A stretch of DNA of 64,000 nucleotides. It comes from Hyphomonas sp. (GTDB lineage Bacteria > Pseudomonadota > Alphaproteobacteria > Caulobacterales > Hyphomonadaceae). Shown here piece after piece: positions 1 through 9,626 of the stretch. The stretch covers positions 1 through 64,000 of the forward strand of contig NZ_WGLO01000005.1 of NCBI RefSeq assembly GCF_016125515.1, written 5' to 3'. Both the position numbers and the translations under genes were made by a program. Positions within the stretch are counted from its first letter, which is position 1. Each line of letters begins with the position of its first letter. Under the pieces are notes generated by a model. The model was not told the DNA's origin. It searched no databases and saw only the letters and a list, made by a program, of their open reading frames with translations.

Positions 1-141
1 ACCGCCGGATAACGCTCAATAATGCCATGTCCAACACTCCATGGTCCCCCGCTCGCCAAAGCCCGGGACCGGTTCAAACATGGGTCAGTTCTCAGTGGAA
101 ATTTCTGCCCTCCCAGGGTCAATTCTCAACGGCAATCAACA
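1..141. mobile_element. Terminal fragment of an IS21-type insertion sequence
   Basis: Two imperfect direct repeats sit next to each other: TGGGTCAGTTCTCAGTGG at 81-98 and AGGGTCAATTCTCAACGG at 115-132. The second runs into GGCAATCAACA, which ends in CA at 141. Multiple short terminal repeats of the GGGTCA(G/A)TTCTCA type and a terminal CA are typical of IS21-family ends. The transposase genes (istA/istB) would lie left of the window and are not visible. The coding frame of the next gene reads through this end but has no sensible protein sequence there. I infer that the element inserted into that gene. Family assignment rests on the repeats alone. Confidence 0.5.
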
Positions 142-912
142 TGCATGATGCTCACGGAAGGCTGGTATGCCCGCACGCTCTGCCACGAGATGGCGCATGC
201 GAACGGCTGGGCCATGGATCATCCAGGCGGCAGCTTCACGTCCGACAAGATGGCCGGCATCAATCCTCAGGATGTTCCGCCGCCGCGCGAAGTCCTCAAA
301 GCGCTGGTATCCTCGGAAGTTTTCCGCCCCGCGAGCGAGTCGCCTGCCTATCTGGCATGGGCGGCCGCCAGGGCGCCGCAAGCATCGGCCCCGGCCGTTC
401 TGCTTGCCGAAGCGGCGCCTGCGCCGAAAGTCACGCTGCTGACATCGTCTGCGCCGGATCTCTGGCTGGGGCTCGCGGGTGTGCCTGCCAAACCGCGCCG
501 GCACCTCGCCCTGCGCCGCGATCTTCAATTTGCATCAGCGTCCGTCAATACGGCTGAGACCCGCCTGGTCACCGCAGCTGTCCAGCTGCACGCGGCTCAG
601 GCAGTCCGGGTTCCCGCGCCGGCCGCGCCGAAGCTGCCGAAGCCGCCAAACGTCTGGTTTGCGGCTGTCCGCTCTGGCCGCGACGCTTACGTTTCTGTGC
701 GCGACATGGTCGAGGCCGCCTGGCTTTCGAAGTCCGCCGCGGCAGACGAAGTGGCTCTGGTTGAAGTCGAAGCTGCCGGAGTGCAGGAGGCGGTTGAACC
801 TGAAGCCGTGTCCGGGCCGGAGCAGGCTCCCGGGCCGGAATCCCCGCGCGCACCCAAACTGAAACCGGCGCTCGATCGTCCGCGCAATGATGAGGCCGCG
901 GCCGGCGTCTGA
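142..912 (+). pseudogene. 3' part of a HExxH metalloprotease-like gene cut by the IS end
   Basis: The frame carries LCHEMAHANGW with a zincin HExxH motif at nt 184-198, followed by DHPGG, so the N-terminal part resembles the end of a zinc metallopeptidase domain. The remaining 230 or so residues are rich in Ala, Pro and Val and look like a low-complexity tail. The frame is open back to nt 22, but residues encoded before 142 derive from the insertion-sequence end, so the native start and most of the peptidase domain are missing. I call it a 3'-terminal gene remnant. A start inside the IS could still give a short protein, but nothing shows that it is functional. The exact peptidase family is not recognised. 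Confidence 0.45.
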
Positions 913-930
913 CCGGCTGCACGCAGCGCC

Positions 931-1758
931 TCAGCCAGGCAGCAGGGACGGATCGAGGCAGCACCGCCGGAAGGCCGCCCCGAAATCGGTCAGCGCCAGC
1001 ACGCGGCGCTCGACCTCTGCTTTCAGGTGCTTCGGCATCCGTTCGGCGACCTCCGACACGAACGGCTGATTGAGCAGGTCGCGGTAGTGGCGTTCGTCCT
1101 GGATGGAGAGGTTGGCCGGCGTCGCGACGAGGTTCTGTCTGAGCAGGTTTCCGACATACGTGGGAATGGCGCGGCGAACGCTGCAGGTTTTCGCGATACG
1201 TTCCGGGATCACGTGCCGGATCGACGCGAACACCCGGTCAGTGCGGTCAATGTAGGTGACGCTGGCCATGGGCAGCACCTGGTCTTCATTGGGGAGGGCC
1301 GCGAGGATACGGACTTCGTCCGCAGTCAATTGCTTGATGACTTCGATGAAAGCCGGATGCGCTTCATGGGCGAGGCGTGCGTCCATGGTTGAGGCGATCA
1401 GCACGGCCATTTCGTCCTTCAGCGGCGAATACCGCATCGCCTCGATCGCCGGAATTGCAATGTCGAGGCGCGGCGCAACCAGACTTTCCGGCGGCACGCT
1501 GCGCGACGCGATCACGTCATTGATCCGCTCCAGGGTGAAGGCCTGGATCTTCGCCCAGTCCCAGTTGATCTCGCCGAATCCGCTGAATTTCTGGGCAACC
1601 AGCGCCTCGGTCACGGCAGGAACGCGGAGGGTCTTTGCCTTGTCTGTCAAAACGGCGGGGGGCTGAGCCGCCGGCCGGGGCGGCGATTTGGGCGGGATCG
1701 GGCGCACGGTGCCGCCGGCAGGCCGCGTTCGCGAAGGGCGCTTGGTATGGTCTCGCAT
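931..1758 (-). CDS. Abi-alpha (DUF4393) domain protein
   Basis: This 275-residue protein has a basic, proline-rich N-terminus (about 35 residues) and then an all-alpha domain. Landmarks include WDWAKIQAFTLERINDVIA, a PPESLVAPRL stretch, SPLKDEMAVLIASTMD, HPAFIEVIKQL and ADEVRILAALP. The ordered signatures 'PP...i..pl', 'ea..ys.lkdemavLia..md' and 'aHPaFievikqLt.dE..iLaaL' match the DUF4393/Abi-alpha family. That family was named after abortive-infection proteins, but its molecular activity is not established. The start chosen (ATG, 1756-1758) follows the point where upstream sequence stops looking coding. Longer starts up to 2013 would run into the divergent neighbour. It could be a phage-defence or a housekeeping stress protein. 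Confidence 0.7.
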   Translation of the reverse strand: MRDHTKRPSRTRPAGGTVRPIPPKSPPRPAAQPPAVLTDKAKTLRVPAVTEALVAQKFSGFGEINWDWAKIQAFTLERINDVIASRSVPPESLVAPRLDIAIPAIEAMRYSPLKDEMAVLIASTMDARLAHEAHPAFIEVIKQLTADEVRILAALPNEDQVLPMASVTYIDRTDRVFASIRHVIPERIAKTCSVRRAIPTYVGNLLRQNLVATPANLSIQDERHYRDLLNQPFVSEVAERMPKHLKAEVERRVLALTDFGAAFRRCCLDPSLLPG

Positions 1759-1897
1759 CGTGGCGACCGGCTCCGGAGTGTGAGCGTCACTTTGACCAAG
1801 TCCGTGCCGCTCGTAAAGATAGCAGGGATTTGCGCAAGGGCCCGCGACCCTATACGGGGAACTAGGCAGGTTGCGCGTTAGGGGGACGACCGGATCG

Positions 1898-3502
1898 ATG
1901 CGTTGCTCGAAATGCCTCTCGCAAATGACCGCGCGCGAGGGCGGGTATGTTTGTCCCGCCTGCGGAGAGCGGGCCGAGTTCCTGAACGAGGACGGGTCGA
2001 AAGCGACATTCATGCGCCCGCGGCCATCGCGCGGCTTCGGGTGGGGCTCTGTATTGCTGGCGGTGCTGGCGATCGCAGGTCTCGGCGGCGCAGGCTATGC
2101 CGCCGTCCGGTTTGATGTCCTTGGCAGGCTGAGCCCAGCGTCTGGCCCGCAGGCGGTGCTGCCGGCCACGCCGGAGATCCGCACCGGGGTGACCACCAGG
2201 TTCGCCGCGCCGCTTCGGGAAAACCTGATCGCGAGTTTCGGAACACCGGGCGACGACGAGGCGCTCGGACTCGCCCTGTTTGCCGATGCAAGGCTCGGCG
2301 TGCTGGTCCTCACGAAGGAGGGCGATCCGGCGCTTTGGTTCGTCAGCGTCGATGGCACAGACCAGCTGAAGACGCGCCGGCTGGAGGTCTCCGGCAAGCT
2401 GCGGTCCGCTGCATTGATCGCGGGGCCTGATGATCTGGCCGCTGCAATGATCGCGGGTGACAGCGGCCTGCAGGTGCTGGGGCTCGGCGCGGGCGGAGAG
2501 CGCCTCTGGGGAAGGTCCTGGCAGGGGCTGGACCTTGCCGAGGGGGACGCCGTGATAGCGTCGGACACGCAGTCGGTGTTGGTCCTCGCTAAAGGGAGTG
2601 CGCCCGGCACACGGGTCGCGGCGATGCTTGATGGCAATGGCGGGCTCGTCTGGCAACGGACATTCCCATCCGGCGAGGCGGCCGGTGCTTGGGCTGCCGT
2701 CGACGGCGAGGCGGTTTGGCTGGCCTGGCCCGCGCCGTCTGGCTCGGGGACCACACTGGCGAGGTTAAGCCGGGCGGGGGACACGGAACTTGAAATCGGA
2801 CTCGGCGCTGCGCCGCAGCACATGGCGGGCCTCGTGGCGGCATCCGATGGGTCGGTGCGCGTTCTGGTCAGCAACGCTGTTCCGGAAGTGGCAGCCTATG
2901 CGTCGTCGGGTGAGCAGCTCTGGCGCGCGGAAGTCCGCAGCGCATTGCTGAACGACCGGATGTCGCTTGTGCGCGGCGACGGCGATGAGGCGCGGGTTGT
3001 CTCATCCTATCGCCTGTCAGATGTGCAGACCGATCTTGCCGTGACCAGTCTTTCGGCAGCGGGAGAAGTCAAGCCTTTGGCGGTGGCGCGTCTTCCCGCC
3101 GGGACCGCACTCGGCGGCGTGGCGTCTTTCGGCGAAGGGCGGATGTTGGCTGCTGTCACACTGCCGGAAGAAGCGGGTGGCCGTGCGGATGCGGTCTTGC
3201 TGGCAGTCGATGCTGCGCCCGCGGCGAGCCAGCCGGCACCCGTGCAAAGCGATAAATCGCCCGCCCCGGTCGCGCCTGAGAGCCAGTCTGTTGAGCCTGC
3301 GGCGAGCAGTGACGCGCCCGCTAGTGTGGACTGCGAGTTTGTATGTCGTTCCGCGGAAGGGTTGGCGACGATTTCTCAAGAGGTCTTCGAAGCGGATACA
3401 GGCGCGGAGACGGATCTTCGGGCCATTCAGGCGGTGATTTGCCAGGCTTCAGGTGGGGTTGCAGAGCTTGGGAGTGCGCCGACCTGCGCGCCGGCTCCCT
3501 GA
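1898..3502 (+). CDS. Zinc-ribbon, single-TM protein with large repeat-rich extracytoplasmic domain
   Basis: This 534-residue protein starts with two CxxC pairs (MRCSKC and YVCPAC, residues 1-25), a treble-clef or zinc-ribbon motif. A basic linker and one transmembrane segment (GWGSVLLAVLAIAGLGGAGY, about residues 47-67) follow. The long periplasmic part (about 85-430) has repeated 'LWFVSVDGTDQLK', 'ERLWGRSWQG', 'LVWQRTFP' and 'GEQLWRAEV' strands, which suggests a WD/PQQ-like beta-propeller. It is followed by a Pro/Ser/Ala linker and a short Cys-containing tail (four Cys within about 55 residues). The ATG at 1898 is chosen because the zinc ribbon begins there. No family with known function is recognised. 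It is divergent from the Abi-alpha gene and stands alone. Confidence 0.65.
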   Translation: MRCSKCLSQMTAREGGYVCPACGERAEFLNEDGSKATFMRPRPSRGFGWGSVLLAVLAIAGLGGAGYAAVRFDVLGRLSPASGPQAVLPATPEIRTGVTTRFAAPLRENLIASFGTPGDDEALGLALFADARLGVLVLTKEGDPALWFVSVDGTDQLKTRRLEVSGKLRSAALIAGPDDLAAAMIAGDSGLQVLGLGAGGERLWGRSWQGLDLAEGDAVIASDTQSVLVLAKGSAPGTRVAAMLDGNGGLVWQRTFPSGEAAGAWAAVDGEAVWLAWPAPSGSGTTLARLSRAGDTELEIGLGAAPQHMAGLVAASDGSVRVLVSNAVPEVAAYASSGEQLWRAEVRSALLNDRMSLVRGDGDEARVVSSYRLSDVQTDLAVTSLSAAGEVKPLAVARLPAGTALGGVASFGEGRMLAAVTLPEEAGGRADAVLLAVDAAPAASQPAPVQSDKSPAPVAPESQSVEPAASSDAPASVDCEFVCRSAEGLATISQEVFEADTGAETDLRAIQAVICQASGGVAELGSAPTCAPAP

Positions 3503-4163
3503 GGAGCGAAGAGCGGCGCTGCGCCTGAAAACACGACAGAATTTTGAAGAAGCCAGGCGGCTCTCAAAGATGGCTTGACGCCGCAAGATTGTCCTCCCTA
3601 GGTAGCAAGGTGGGAACTTCGGTGAGGGTAGCGACAGGACTTGTTGGCCGCGCACCTTTGTGTGCAATTCCTGAAACTTCTGTGGAGGATCGCGAAAGCG
3701 CGATTCACCCGGGAGTGCGGTAGCCGTTGAAGCTCCTGAACATGCGCGCTGAAGAGTGCCGACCTGAAGTTGATCGAGTTGCGCACCGAATGATGCACTT
3801 GCCTTGGAAAACAAGACATTCGACGTTTTCGGGCGAAGCACTCTGAGCATCGTTCTACTATTGAGACGAGCTTTGCACTTAGGGGCATCGTCCGGCGGCG
3901 AGTGCGTGCGGATGCGATTGGTGGGCGTTGGAGTCGATGCGCTGAAGGGATTCTTCAGTATACGAATGAGAAGTCGGGCGGCAACAGAAGGGCGGCAATC
4001 AAATTGAACCAGCGGATCAAAAAAATGGGGAAACGACGACTATGACGGTCGAATTGTATATGCAGCGCCCGACGATTTTGGACCTTGATGCATCGACGCC
4101 TTTGATCGAGTTACCTTCTCAGCAATTGAATTGGCGGTTTGCCCTTTCTAAAGGGGGCTGCAG
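3503..4163. other. Intergenic stretch without a convincing gene
   Basis: About 660 bases separate the zinc-ribbon gene from the FkbM gene. Open frames here are short and show no recognisable protein features. Base composition falls towards the right, in line with the AT-richer glycan block that follows. No clear terminator, tRNA or IS end was seen. It may hold the promoter of the glycan genes or decayed sequence. Confidence 0.4.
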
Positions 4164-5003
4164 TTGATCCGGACGATTTCCTTCATCACGTCCCACCCGC
4201 TCACGCGTGACCGGCCTCTCGCCGCGATTGCGCGGTTTGTTCGTTGGCAGATCGAGAGTCGCTTCAAGCGTGACGTGATATTCGATTGGGTTGAAGGTGC
4301 GAAGCTCGTTGTCCGGAACGGCATGACAGGCGCAACGGGAAACATTTATTGTGGCCTGCACGAGTTCGCCGACATGGGGTTCCTGTTGCACTTCCTTCGA
4401 CCGGGTGATCTCTTCGTGGATGTTGGGGCCAATATTGGGAGCTACACGATCTTGGCCTCCGCCGTTTGTGGAGCGGGATCTATCGCGATCGAGCCAGACC
4501 CCAACACTATGAAAGCTCTGAAAGAAAACATTGCCATCAATGATCTTGGACCAAAGGTTGTCCCAATCGAAGCTGCGATGGGCAGGAAAGCAGGGCATGT
4601 TCGCTTTACCGTCGGGCGAGACACGGTGAACCGTGTGGCGAATGACTCGGATCTAAATGTTCAAGTTGTGAAAGTCGAATGTCTAGACGATCTGTTGCAA
4701 GATCGGGCGCCAGCATTCATCAAGCTCGATGTCGAGGGATTCGAAGCGGATGTCATTGCAGGGGCAAGCCGAACACTTATGGCGCCGTCTTTGCTCGCGA
4801 TTGAAACCGAAGGGCGTCAGACAGAAGTTGTTGAAAGTTTGAAACGTGCTGGATTCGAGGAGTATTCGTACGAGCCATGGTCTCGCACGCTCTCGCGATC
4901 TGAGGGGCAGTCGAGCAACGCTTTGTTCTTACGAAATAGAGATCAAGTGTCCCAACGCCTCTTGTCTGCGCAGAAGCGAATTATCCTGGGCCATTTGATT
5001 TAG
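4164..5003 (+). CDS. FkbM-family SAM-dependent methyltransferase
   Basis: This 279-residue protein has the Rossmann-fold methyltransferase signature LFVDVGANIGSYTILAS (SAM motif I, about residues 83-99), the acidic residue after strand 2 in AIEPDP (about 108-113), and the FkbM-type FIKLDVEGFEADVIAGA segment near residue 190. FkbM enzymes methylate sugar or polyketide hydroxyl groups, and in polysaccharide loci they usually decorate a sugar residue. The start is TTG at 4164, preceded by AAGGGGG (4151-4157) at a normal distance. It is the first gene of an AT-richer glycan block. The acceptor sugar is unknown. Confidence 0.85.
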   Translation: MIRTISFITSHPLTRDRPLAAIARFVRWQIESRFKRDVIFDWVEGAKLVVRNGMTGATGNIYCGLHEFADMGFLLHFLRPGDLFVDVGANIGSYTILASAVCGAGSIAIEPDPNTMKALKENIAINDLGPKVVPIEAAMGRKAGHVRFTVGRDTVNRVANDSDLNVQVVKVECLDDLLQDRAPAFIKLDVEGFEADVIAGASRTLMAPSLLAIETEGRQTEVVESLKRAGFEEYSYEPWSRTLSRSEGQSSNALFLRNRDQVSQRLLSAQKRIILGHLI

Positions 5004-5169
5004 AAACAGAGCCGCATTTTTCTGATCCTTGAGGCGGCCGATCGTTTGCCGAATCGAAGGTGGGCCCTGAGCTTGTCGCGATGAATGTCTCAATAGCAAA
5101 ATTCGCCAGAGTATCTGATGCGTCGCCCTTTGGGTCGGTGTTGAGATTGAATGAGGGCGTCGAAAAGAT

Positions 5170-6486
5170 ATGAAGGCGCGAAGATCGCCACAACTGATCC
5201 TTCAAGAGCAACTCTCGGCATTGAGGAGTTCGGCACTCACCAGGCGGTTCTTGAAGCTATTGGGGTGGTCGACCGTTGCTACTTTTGTGGATCGCGCAGC
5301 GGTGCTCGGTTCAATCTTTATTTGTGCTCGTCTGGTCGATGGAGAAGAATTTGGACGATGGGGTGTGGCCCAAAGCGCTGTTACAGCTATGCAGGTGTTC
5401 ATTGTATTGGGCGGTGCGGTTCTCGTTTATCGGTTTATTCCGGAGTTTATAGGCAAAGCACCATACATCGCCGTATCTGTGCTCCGGCTAAACCTACTTC
5501 TATTGACCGTCGGTTGGATTTCTATCGTTGCCCTCCTTTTTGTTTGGGCGACGCCGGTAGCTGATGGATTGTTTCACGAAGCATCTTCCGGCCTCCTGAT
5601 TTTACTTCTCTCAGGCTGGTTGGGTGCCTCCGGCTTGTCGACATTATTTCAAGCAACTCTTTTTGCGCTTGAGGATGGAAGGTCCCTAGCTGTCACTGGA
5701 TTGGTTGCCGGGTTGCTCTCAATGATTTTGATTCCAGTCGGTGCGATTTATTTCGGATATCTCGGTATGATGGGCGGCGTGCTTGCCACCGAGAGTGTGC
5801 GTTCCGTACTATACTTGAAGCGGATTGACTCGCGATTTGCCGAACTGGGACAAAAACTCATCGGCTCCATAACGCGTGATGCTTGGCGACGATTTTTCCG
5901 GTTCGGATTGCCGGTATTTTTGCAAAGCTTATTGTACGCACCAGTTCTGGCGCTAGCCCAGTTTATCGTGCTTCGACGGCACCCCAACAGCTTGGAAGAA
6001 ATAGGTGCTTTCAACTACTCTATGATCTTTTTTTCCGCCGCTTTGTTGGTCGCCGGCAAGATGAACCAGGCCGCAATGCCAATAATGTCCAGCCTCGCAG
6101 CAGAAAGCACAACGGATCGACTGACCGGCGTGGTGCAGAAGGTCGCAACAATTCAAGTGTTGGCTGCGGTTGTCATGGCTCTCCCGATAGCACTTCTGGC
6201 ACCGATCGTTATGCCGCCTTCATACGCTGAGCAATGGCCCGTCTTAGTGGTATTGATGGCCACCGCAATAGTAGTTTCTGCACAGACGGTATTCAGTAAC
6301 GGCTTGCTCGTAATCAATAGACAGGTGGTAGTCGCAACATCCGTCGTCCCGTGGGCGATTTTGCTGCTTCTTACCGTGTCGATGTTTGAATTTGGTGCGC
6401 TGTCGATTGCTTGCGGATTGTTGATTGGCGGTTTGGCACGAACGGCAATGCTTTGGTTTGCATTGCGAAGATGGATGATGCGTTAG
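5170..6486 (+). CDS. Polysaccharide flippase (Wzx/MATE-like, MOP superfamily)
   Basis: This 438-residue polytopic membrane protein has about 12 hydrophobic helices. It begins with a FLKLLGWSTVATFVDRAAVLG segment typical of the N-terminal helix of Wzx-type exporters, followed by ARLVDGEEFGRWGVAQSAV. Such proteins flip undecaprenyl-linked oligosaccharide repeat units across the inner membrane. Length and topology fit the polysaccharide transporter branch of the MOP superfamily. It lies between an FkbM methyltransferase and a Wzy-like polymerase, the expected partners in a Wzx/Wzy pathway. Codon choice is richer in A and T than in the genes after 12 kb. Confidence 0.85.
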   Translation: MKARRSPQLILQEQLSALRSSALTRRFLKLLGWSTVATFVDRAAVLGSIFICARLVDGEEFGRWGVAQSAVTAMQVFIVLGGAVLVYRFIPEFIGKAPYIAVSVLRLNLLLLTVGWISIVALLFVWATPVADGLFHEASSGLLILLLSGWLGASGLSTLFQATLFALEDGRSLAVTGLVAGLLSMILIPVGAIYFGYLGMMGGVLATESVRSVLYLKRIDSRFAELGQKLIGSITRDAWRRFFRFGLPVFLQSLLYAPVLALAQFIVLRRHPNSLEEIGAFNYSMIFFSAALLVAGKMNQAAMPIMSSLAAESTTDRLTGVVQKVATIQVLAAVVMALPIALLAPIVMPPSYAEQWPVLVVLMATAIVVSAQTVFSNGLLVINRQVVVATSVVPWAILLLLTVSMFEFGALSIACGLLIGGLARTAMLWFALRRWMMR

Positions 6487-6829
6487 CGATACGAACCAAC
6501 AGTGGTGAGCGCGGTGAGCCCACTATTGAGCTTCGTCCACTTTTGGAGACGGCTCCTACCATTGAAACCTCAACAGCCGCGCCCAATAGGAATGCTCCTG
6601 CAGATTTTGGAGGTTTATTTTGGCCACTTTTGGCCGGCTCTTCGAAACGGACGTGGCGCTCTTTGTTTCTGCTATTCAAGATCTCATCGCGGGGCTGGAG
6701 TGTTGAGATAGTGAACTGCGTTAAGCGACATTATGAATCGGGATATTCGATTTTGATATTGGAAAAGTTGGGCTTGCAATCGAACCAGTCAGTTTACTCT
6801 CAGCCACACAACGGAAGAAGTTTCTGAAC
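6487..6829. other. Intergenic spacer in the glycan block, no gene seen
   Basis: These 343 bases separate the flippase from the polymerase-like gene. A frame overlapping the flippase end runs through but has no protein character. The spacer is AT-rich at its right end and may hold a promoter for the next gene. No hairpin followed by a T-run was found. Confidence 0.35.
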
Positions 6830-8221
6830 ATGGCCACCAAGTCAGATTTGCGTCGATCGTCGTCTGGGCATTCCGCTTTTCTCTTTGAACTACCAATTGG
6901 GTTGGCTTGCGTGCTATTCTACAGCCACCTAGCGTTCGCGATTTCCGGCAGAGCGGGACTTGGCAGCGAGTTTGCTGTTCCAAACATTCTCGTTGCAGGT
7001 TTGAGCTTATTCGGATTGCTTATTGGAGCCAGAGCTCCTTTTGGTTTGCGGCATGTATTCTGCCTCTTCACGCTGATATTGATAGCAATTGTTCCTCTAA
7101 TTGAGGTCCAAAAGAATACGCTCTACCATGCTAGATATCTCGATTTCGCCGCTTATTACCCTGCCGCGACTTGGTTGAGCCTTTCTGGGATGGTGGCCTT
7201 CGCTTTGGCATATAGCTTTGTTGTAAGCCGTAAGCGCGTCCTGAGAGTTTCTAAGGAAAGGCATCAGAGCTCCGGCAGCAAACTCGTATTGCTCATTTTA
7301 AGTTCCACTGCCGCCGTTGCGATTTTGGCATACAACAATTTCAACTATATGAGCGTCTTGTTCCGAGGCGGTGAACTCACAACGCGGCAGGAACTTAGTG
7401 GACCCGGGTGGCTAATTTTCCAGTATTTTGTCTACCCGACACCTGCAATTTGTGCAGTTATCCATTTCCTATCGCGATCGCGTAAGTCGTTCGTCACGCT
7501 AATTTTAGTGTTGAATGTGCTCCTGTTTAACCCACCCACGGGAATGGCGAGGTTTCAAGCCGCTGCACTTTATATTGCACTCTTTGCCGCCGCGTTTCCG
7601 TTAATCCGTACACAACGACACGTGTTGTCCGGCACAATTACGTTCGGGTTGCTGTTCGTTTTCCCGCTACTCGATCGATTTCGGCGATACTCCGGGGGGG
7701 CAATGGATGCGGGCTGGAACTCAGATTTTTTGACGCAAGGTCATTTTGACGGCTTTCAAAATTTTGCCACCGTCTTAGCTTATCAGATGCAATCTGGCGG
7801 AAGACAGTTACTTGGCGCCTTGTTATTTTTTGTGCCGCGAGAGATTTGGGAGGATAAGCCCGTAGGAAGCGGAGCGATGCTCGCAACTGAACTGGGTTTT
7901 CCCAATTCCAACATTGCAATGAATCTATTTGCTGAAGGATATTTGAATTTTGGAATCGGGGGGGTGATTGGCTTTTTAGCAATACTTGGCCTGGTTTGCG
8001 CCTATCTCGATCGCGAATTTCGTGTCGTTGAACAACGGGCAAGAGGCGCAATGTCGTGCTTTTATTTGTTTTCGTTCGGCCTTGTCTTCTTTGTGCTGCG
8101 CGGTGATTTGCTAAACGGCTTGGCATTCTGCTTCGGAACACTCTCCGCGACATTTCTTGTATTCTATTCATGTCGTCTAGTTGCCAATGCACGCCCTAGG
8201 CGAGCGTCTATTGGCCGCTAG
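6830..8221 (+). CDS. O-antigen/oligosaccharide repeat-unit polymerase-like membrane protein
   Basis: This 463-residue integral membrane protein has about 10-12 hydrophobic segments. It has a large extracytoplasmic loop near the middle (around LFRGGELTTRQELSGPGW) and an arginine-containing loop around FRRYSGGAMDAGWNSDFLTQ. Another loop contains FVPREIWEDKPVGSGAMLA, a pattern seen in Wzy-type oligosaccharide repeat-unit polymerases ('fvPR..w..KP...g'). The predicted role is joining of undecaprenyl-linked repeat units in the periplasm after the flippase acts. Wzy proteins are poorly conserved, so the call rests on topology, the PRxxWxxKP motif and gene context. Confidence 0.7.
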   Translation: MATKSDLRRSSSGHSAFLFELPIGLACVLFYSHLAFAISGRAGLGSEFAVPNILVAGLSLFGLLIGARAPFGLRHVFCLFTLILIAIVPLIEVQKNTLYHARYLDFAAYYPAATWLSLSGMVAFALAYSFVVSRKRVLRVSKERHQSSGSKLVLLILSSTAAVAILAYNNFNYMSVLFRGGELTTRQELSGPGWLIFQYFVYPTPAICAVIHFLSRSRKSFVTLILVLNVLLFNPPTGMARFQAAALYIALFAAAFPLIRTQRHVLSGTITFGLLFVFPLLDRFRRYSGGAMDAGWNSDFLTQGHFDGFQNFATVLAYQMQSGGRQLLGALLFFVPREIWEDKPVGSGAMLATELGFPNSNIAMNLFAEGYLNFGIGGVIGFLAILGLVCAYLDREFRVVEQRARGAMSCFYLFSFGLVFFVLRGDLLNGLAFCFGTLSATFLVFYSCRLVANARPRRASIGR

Positions 8222-8372
8222 AAGTGGCCTTCTGATGAGGTGGGCGATTTGTCTGTTTGGAGCAGACGGGCGTGTCGAATTTGGTTTCCTGCCGGTGTTC
8301 TATTCTCTCCACAATGACTTTGCTTGCAGCAACCGACGTAGCGAGCATTGAAGCGGCAATTCGCAGAAAGAT

Positions 8373-9467
8373 ATGACCATCAGAATAGTTCAGCCGGCGC
8401 TGCCGGCCTACCGGGTAGGGTTGTTTAAACGACTCGCAGATCGGTTCGCTCAAGATTTGGTAGTCTATGCCTCTCGATCTGAAGATCTTGGCGAGCTCGA
8501 TAGTACAGGCGCCTCCTATTCGTGGAGCAGTGAGCTCGGCCCAATTAAGCAGATTGTGCTGGGTCTGGAGTGGCAAGAAGGCGCCGCAAGTATTCCAATT
8601 TCCAAGCATGATGTTCTAGTAGTTTGTGGAGCGCCGCGTACGCTATCCACACTGTTGCTCATGGTGAAAGCGCGGTTGAGGGGAACCAGGACGATTTGGT
8701 GGGGACATTACTGGTCGGCCTCTAGCAAGCCTTGGAGAGCGTATTTGCGCCTCGCTCTTATGCAGGCAGCCGATGCGGTCGTCTTTTACACCGACCAGGA
8801 AGTCGCAGAGTACAAAAAGTCCGCATTGAAGAAACCTGTGCGTCGGGTAGCGGGCCTCAACAATGGCATCGAAACCAATGAAATTCAGAAGATGCGGGAA
8901 TCCTTCGTTGCGCGGCTTAGGCCCCGAGATTTTCTGTTTCTGGGCCGACTGACTGAAAAGGCACAGCTGCCGCTACTCCTGCGCGCGATGGCGTCTCCAG
9001 AATGTAGAAATCTGACGTTGGATGTGATCGGCGATGGCCCGGAAAGGCGCGCGCTTGTTGCATTGGCGGAAGAGCTCAGAATATCTGATCGCGTGGTTTG
9101 GCACGGTGCAACGACTGACGAATCGAAGATTTCCGGGGTCGCAAATTGCTGCAAGGCTTTTGTGTACCCAGGCAGCGTAGGGTTGTCGCTGATCCACGCT
9201 ATGGCATATGGACTTCCCGCAATCGTCCATGACGACAGGTGGACGCATATGCCCGAAATCGCCGCGCATAGCGAAGGTTATACCGGCGTCTCTTACTCCA
9301 AGAATAGTCTGAACTCTTTGGCCGCCACAATGAGTGGATTGATCGCGAACCATGCGCGGCTCGAAGGAATGTCGAATGCCTGCGTTTCGTTGATCGATTC
9401 TACCTTCAATCTTGACGATATGGCCCAGCGGTTTGTTCGCGCAATTGAAGAAATTGAAGTGCCTTAA
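8373..9467 (+). CDS. Glycosyltransferase family 4 protein
   Basis: This 364-residue protein shows the GT-B fold pattern. An N-terminal acceptor domain starts IRIVQPALPAYRVGLFKRLA. The C-terminal donor domain starts at FLFLGRLTEKAQLPLLLRAM (about 189), then LDVIGDGPERRALVALA, and the nucleotide-sugar segment YPGSVGLSLIHAMAYGLPAI, the equivalent of the ExxxGxxxxEAxAxGxP motif of GT4 enzymes. It transfers a sugar from a nucleotide donor to a growing lipid-linked oligosaccharide at the cytoplasmic membrane face. In this motif the first catalytic Glu is not obvious (PGSVGLSLIHAM), as in some GT4 branches. Donor and linkage are unknown. Confidence 0.8.
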   Translation: MTIRIVQPALPAYRVGLFKRLADRFAQDLVVYASRSEDLGELDSTGASYSWSSELGPIKQIVLGLEWQEGAASIPISKHDVLVVCGAPRTLSTLLLMVKARLRGTRTIWWGHYWSASSKPWRAYLRLALMQAADAVVFYTDQEVAEYKKSALKKPVRRVAGLNNGIETNEIQKMRESFVARLRPRDFLFLGRLTEKAQLPLLLRAMASPECRNLTLDVIGDGPERRALVALAEELRISDRVVWHGATTDESKISGVANCCKAFVYPGSVGLSLIHAMAYGLPAIVHDDRWTHMPEIAAHSEGYTGVSYSKNSLNSLAATMSGLIANHARLEGMSNACVSLIDSTFNLDDMAQRFVRAIEEIEVP

Positions 9468-9626
9468 TGAAAGGACGTTCGATCTGCAATGCTCAAAAGC
9501 TAGCTGGAACAGGAGTGGCAGCTGAGAGATTTGAGCAGATTACGCAATGCAACCGCAAACTAACGAACCGAATAGATTATCGTTTGGAGCGGCCCAGTGG
9601 AAATTTTTTGGCAAAGGTTCGTTCGC

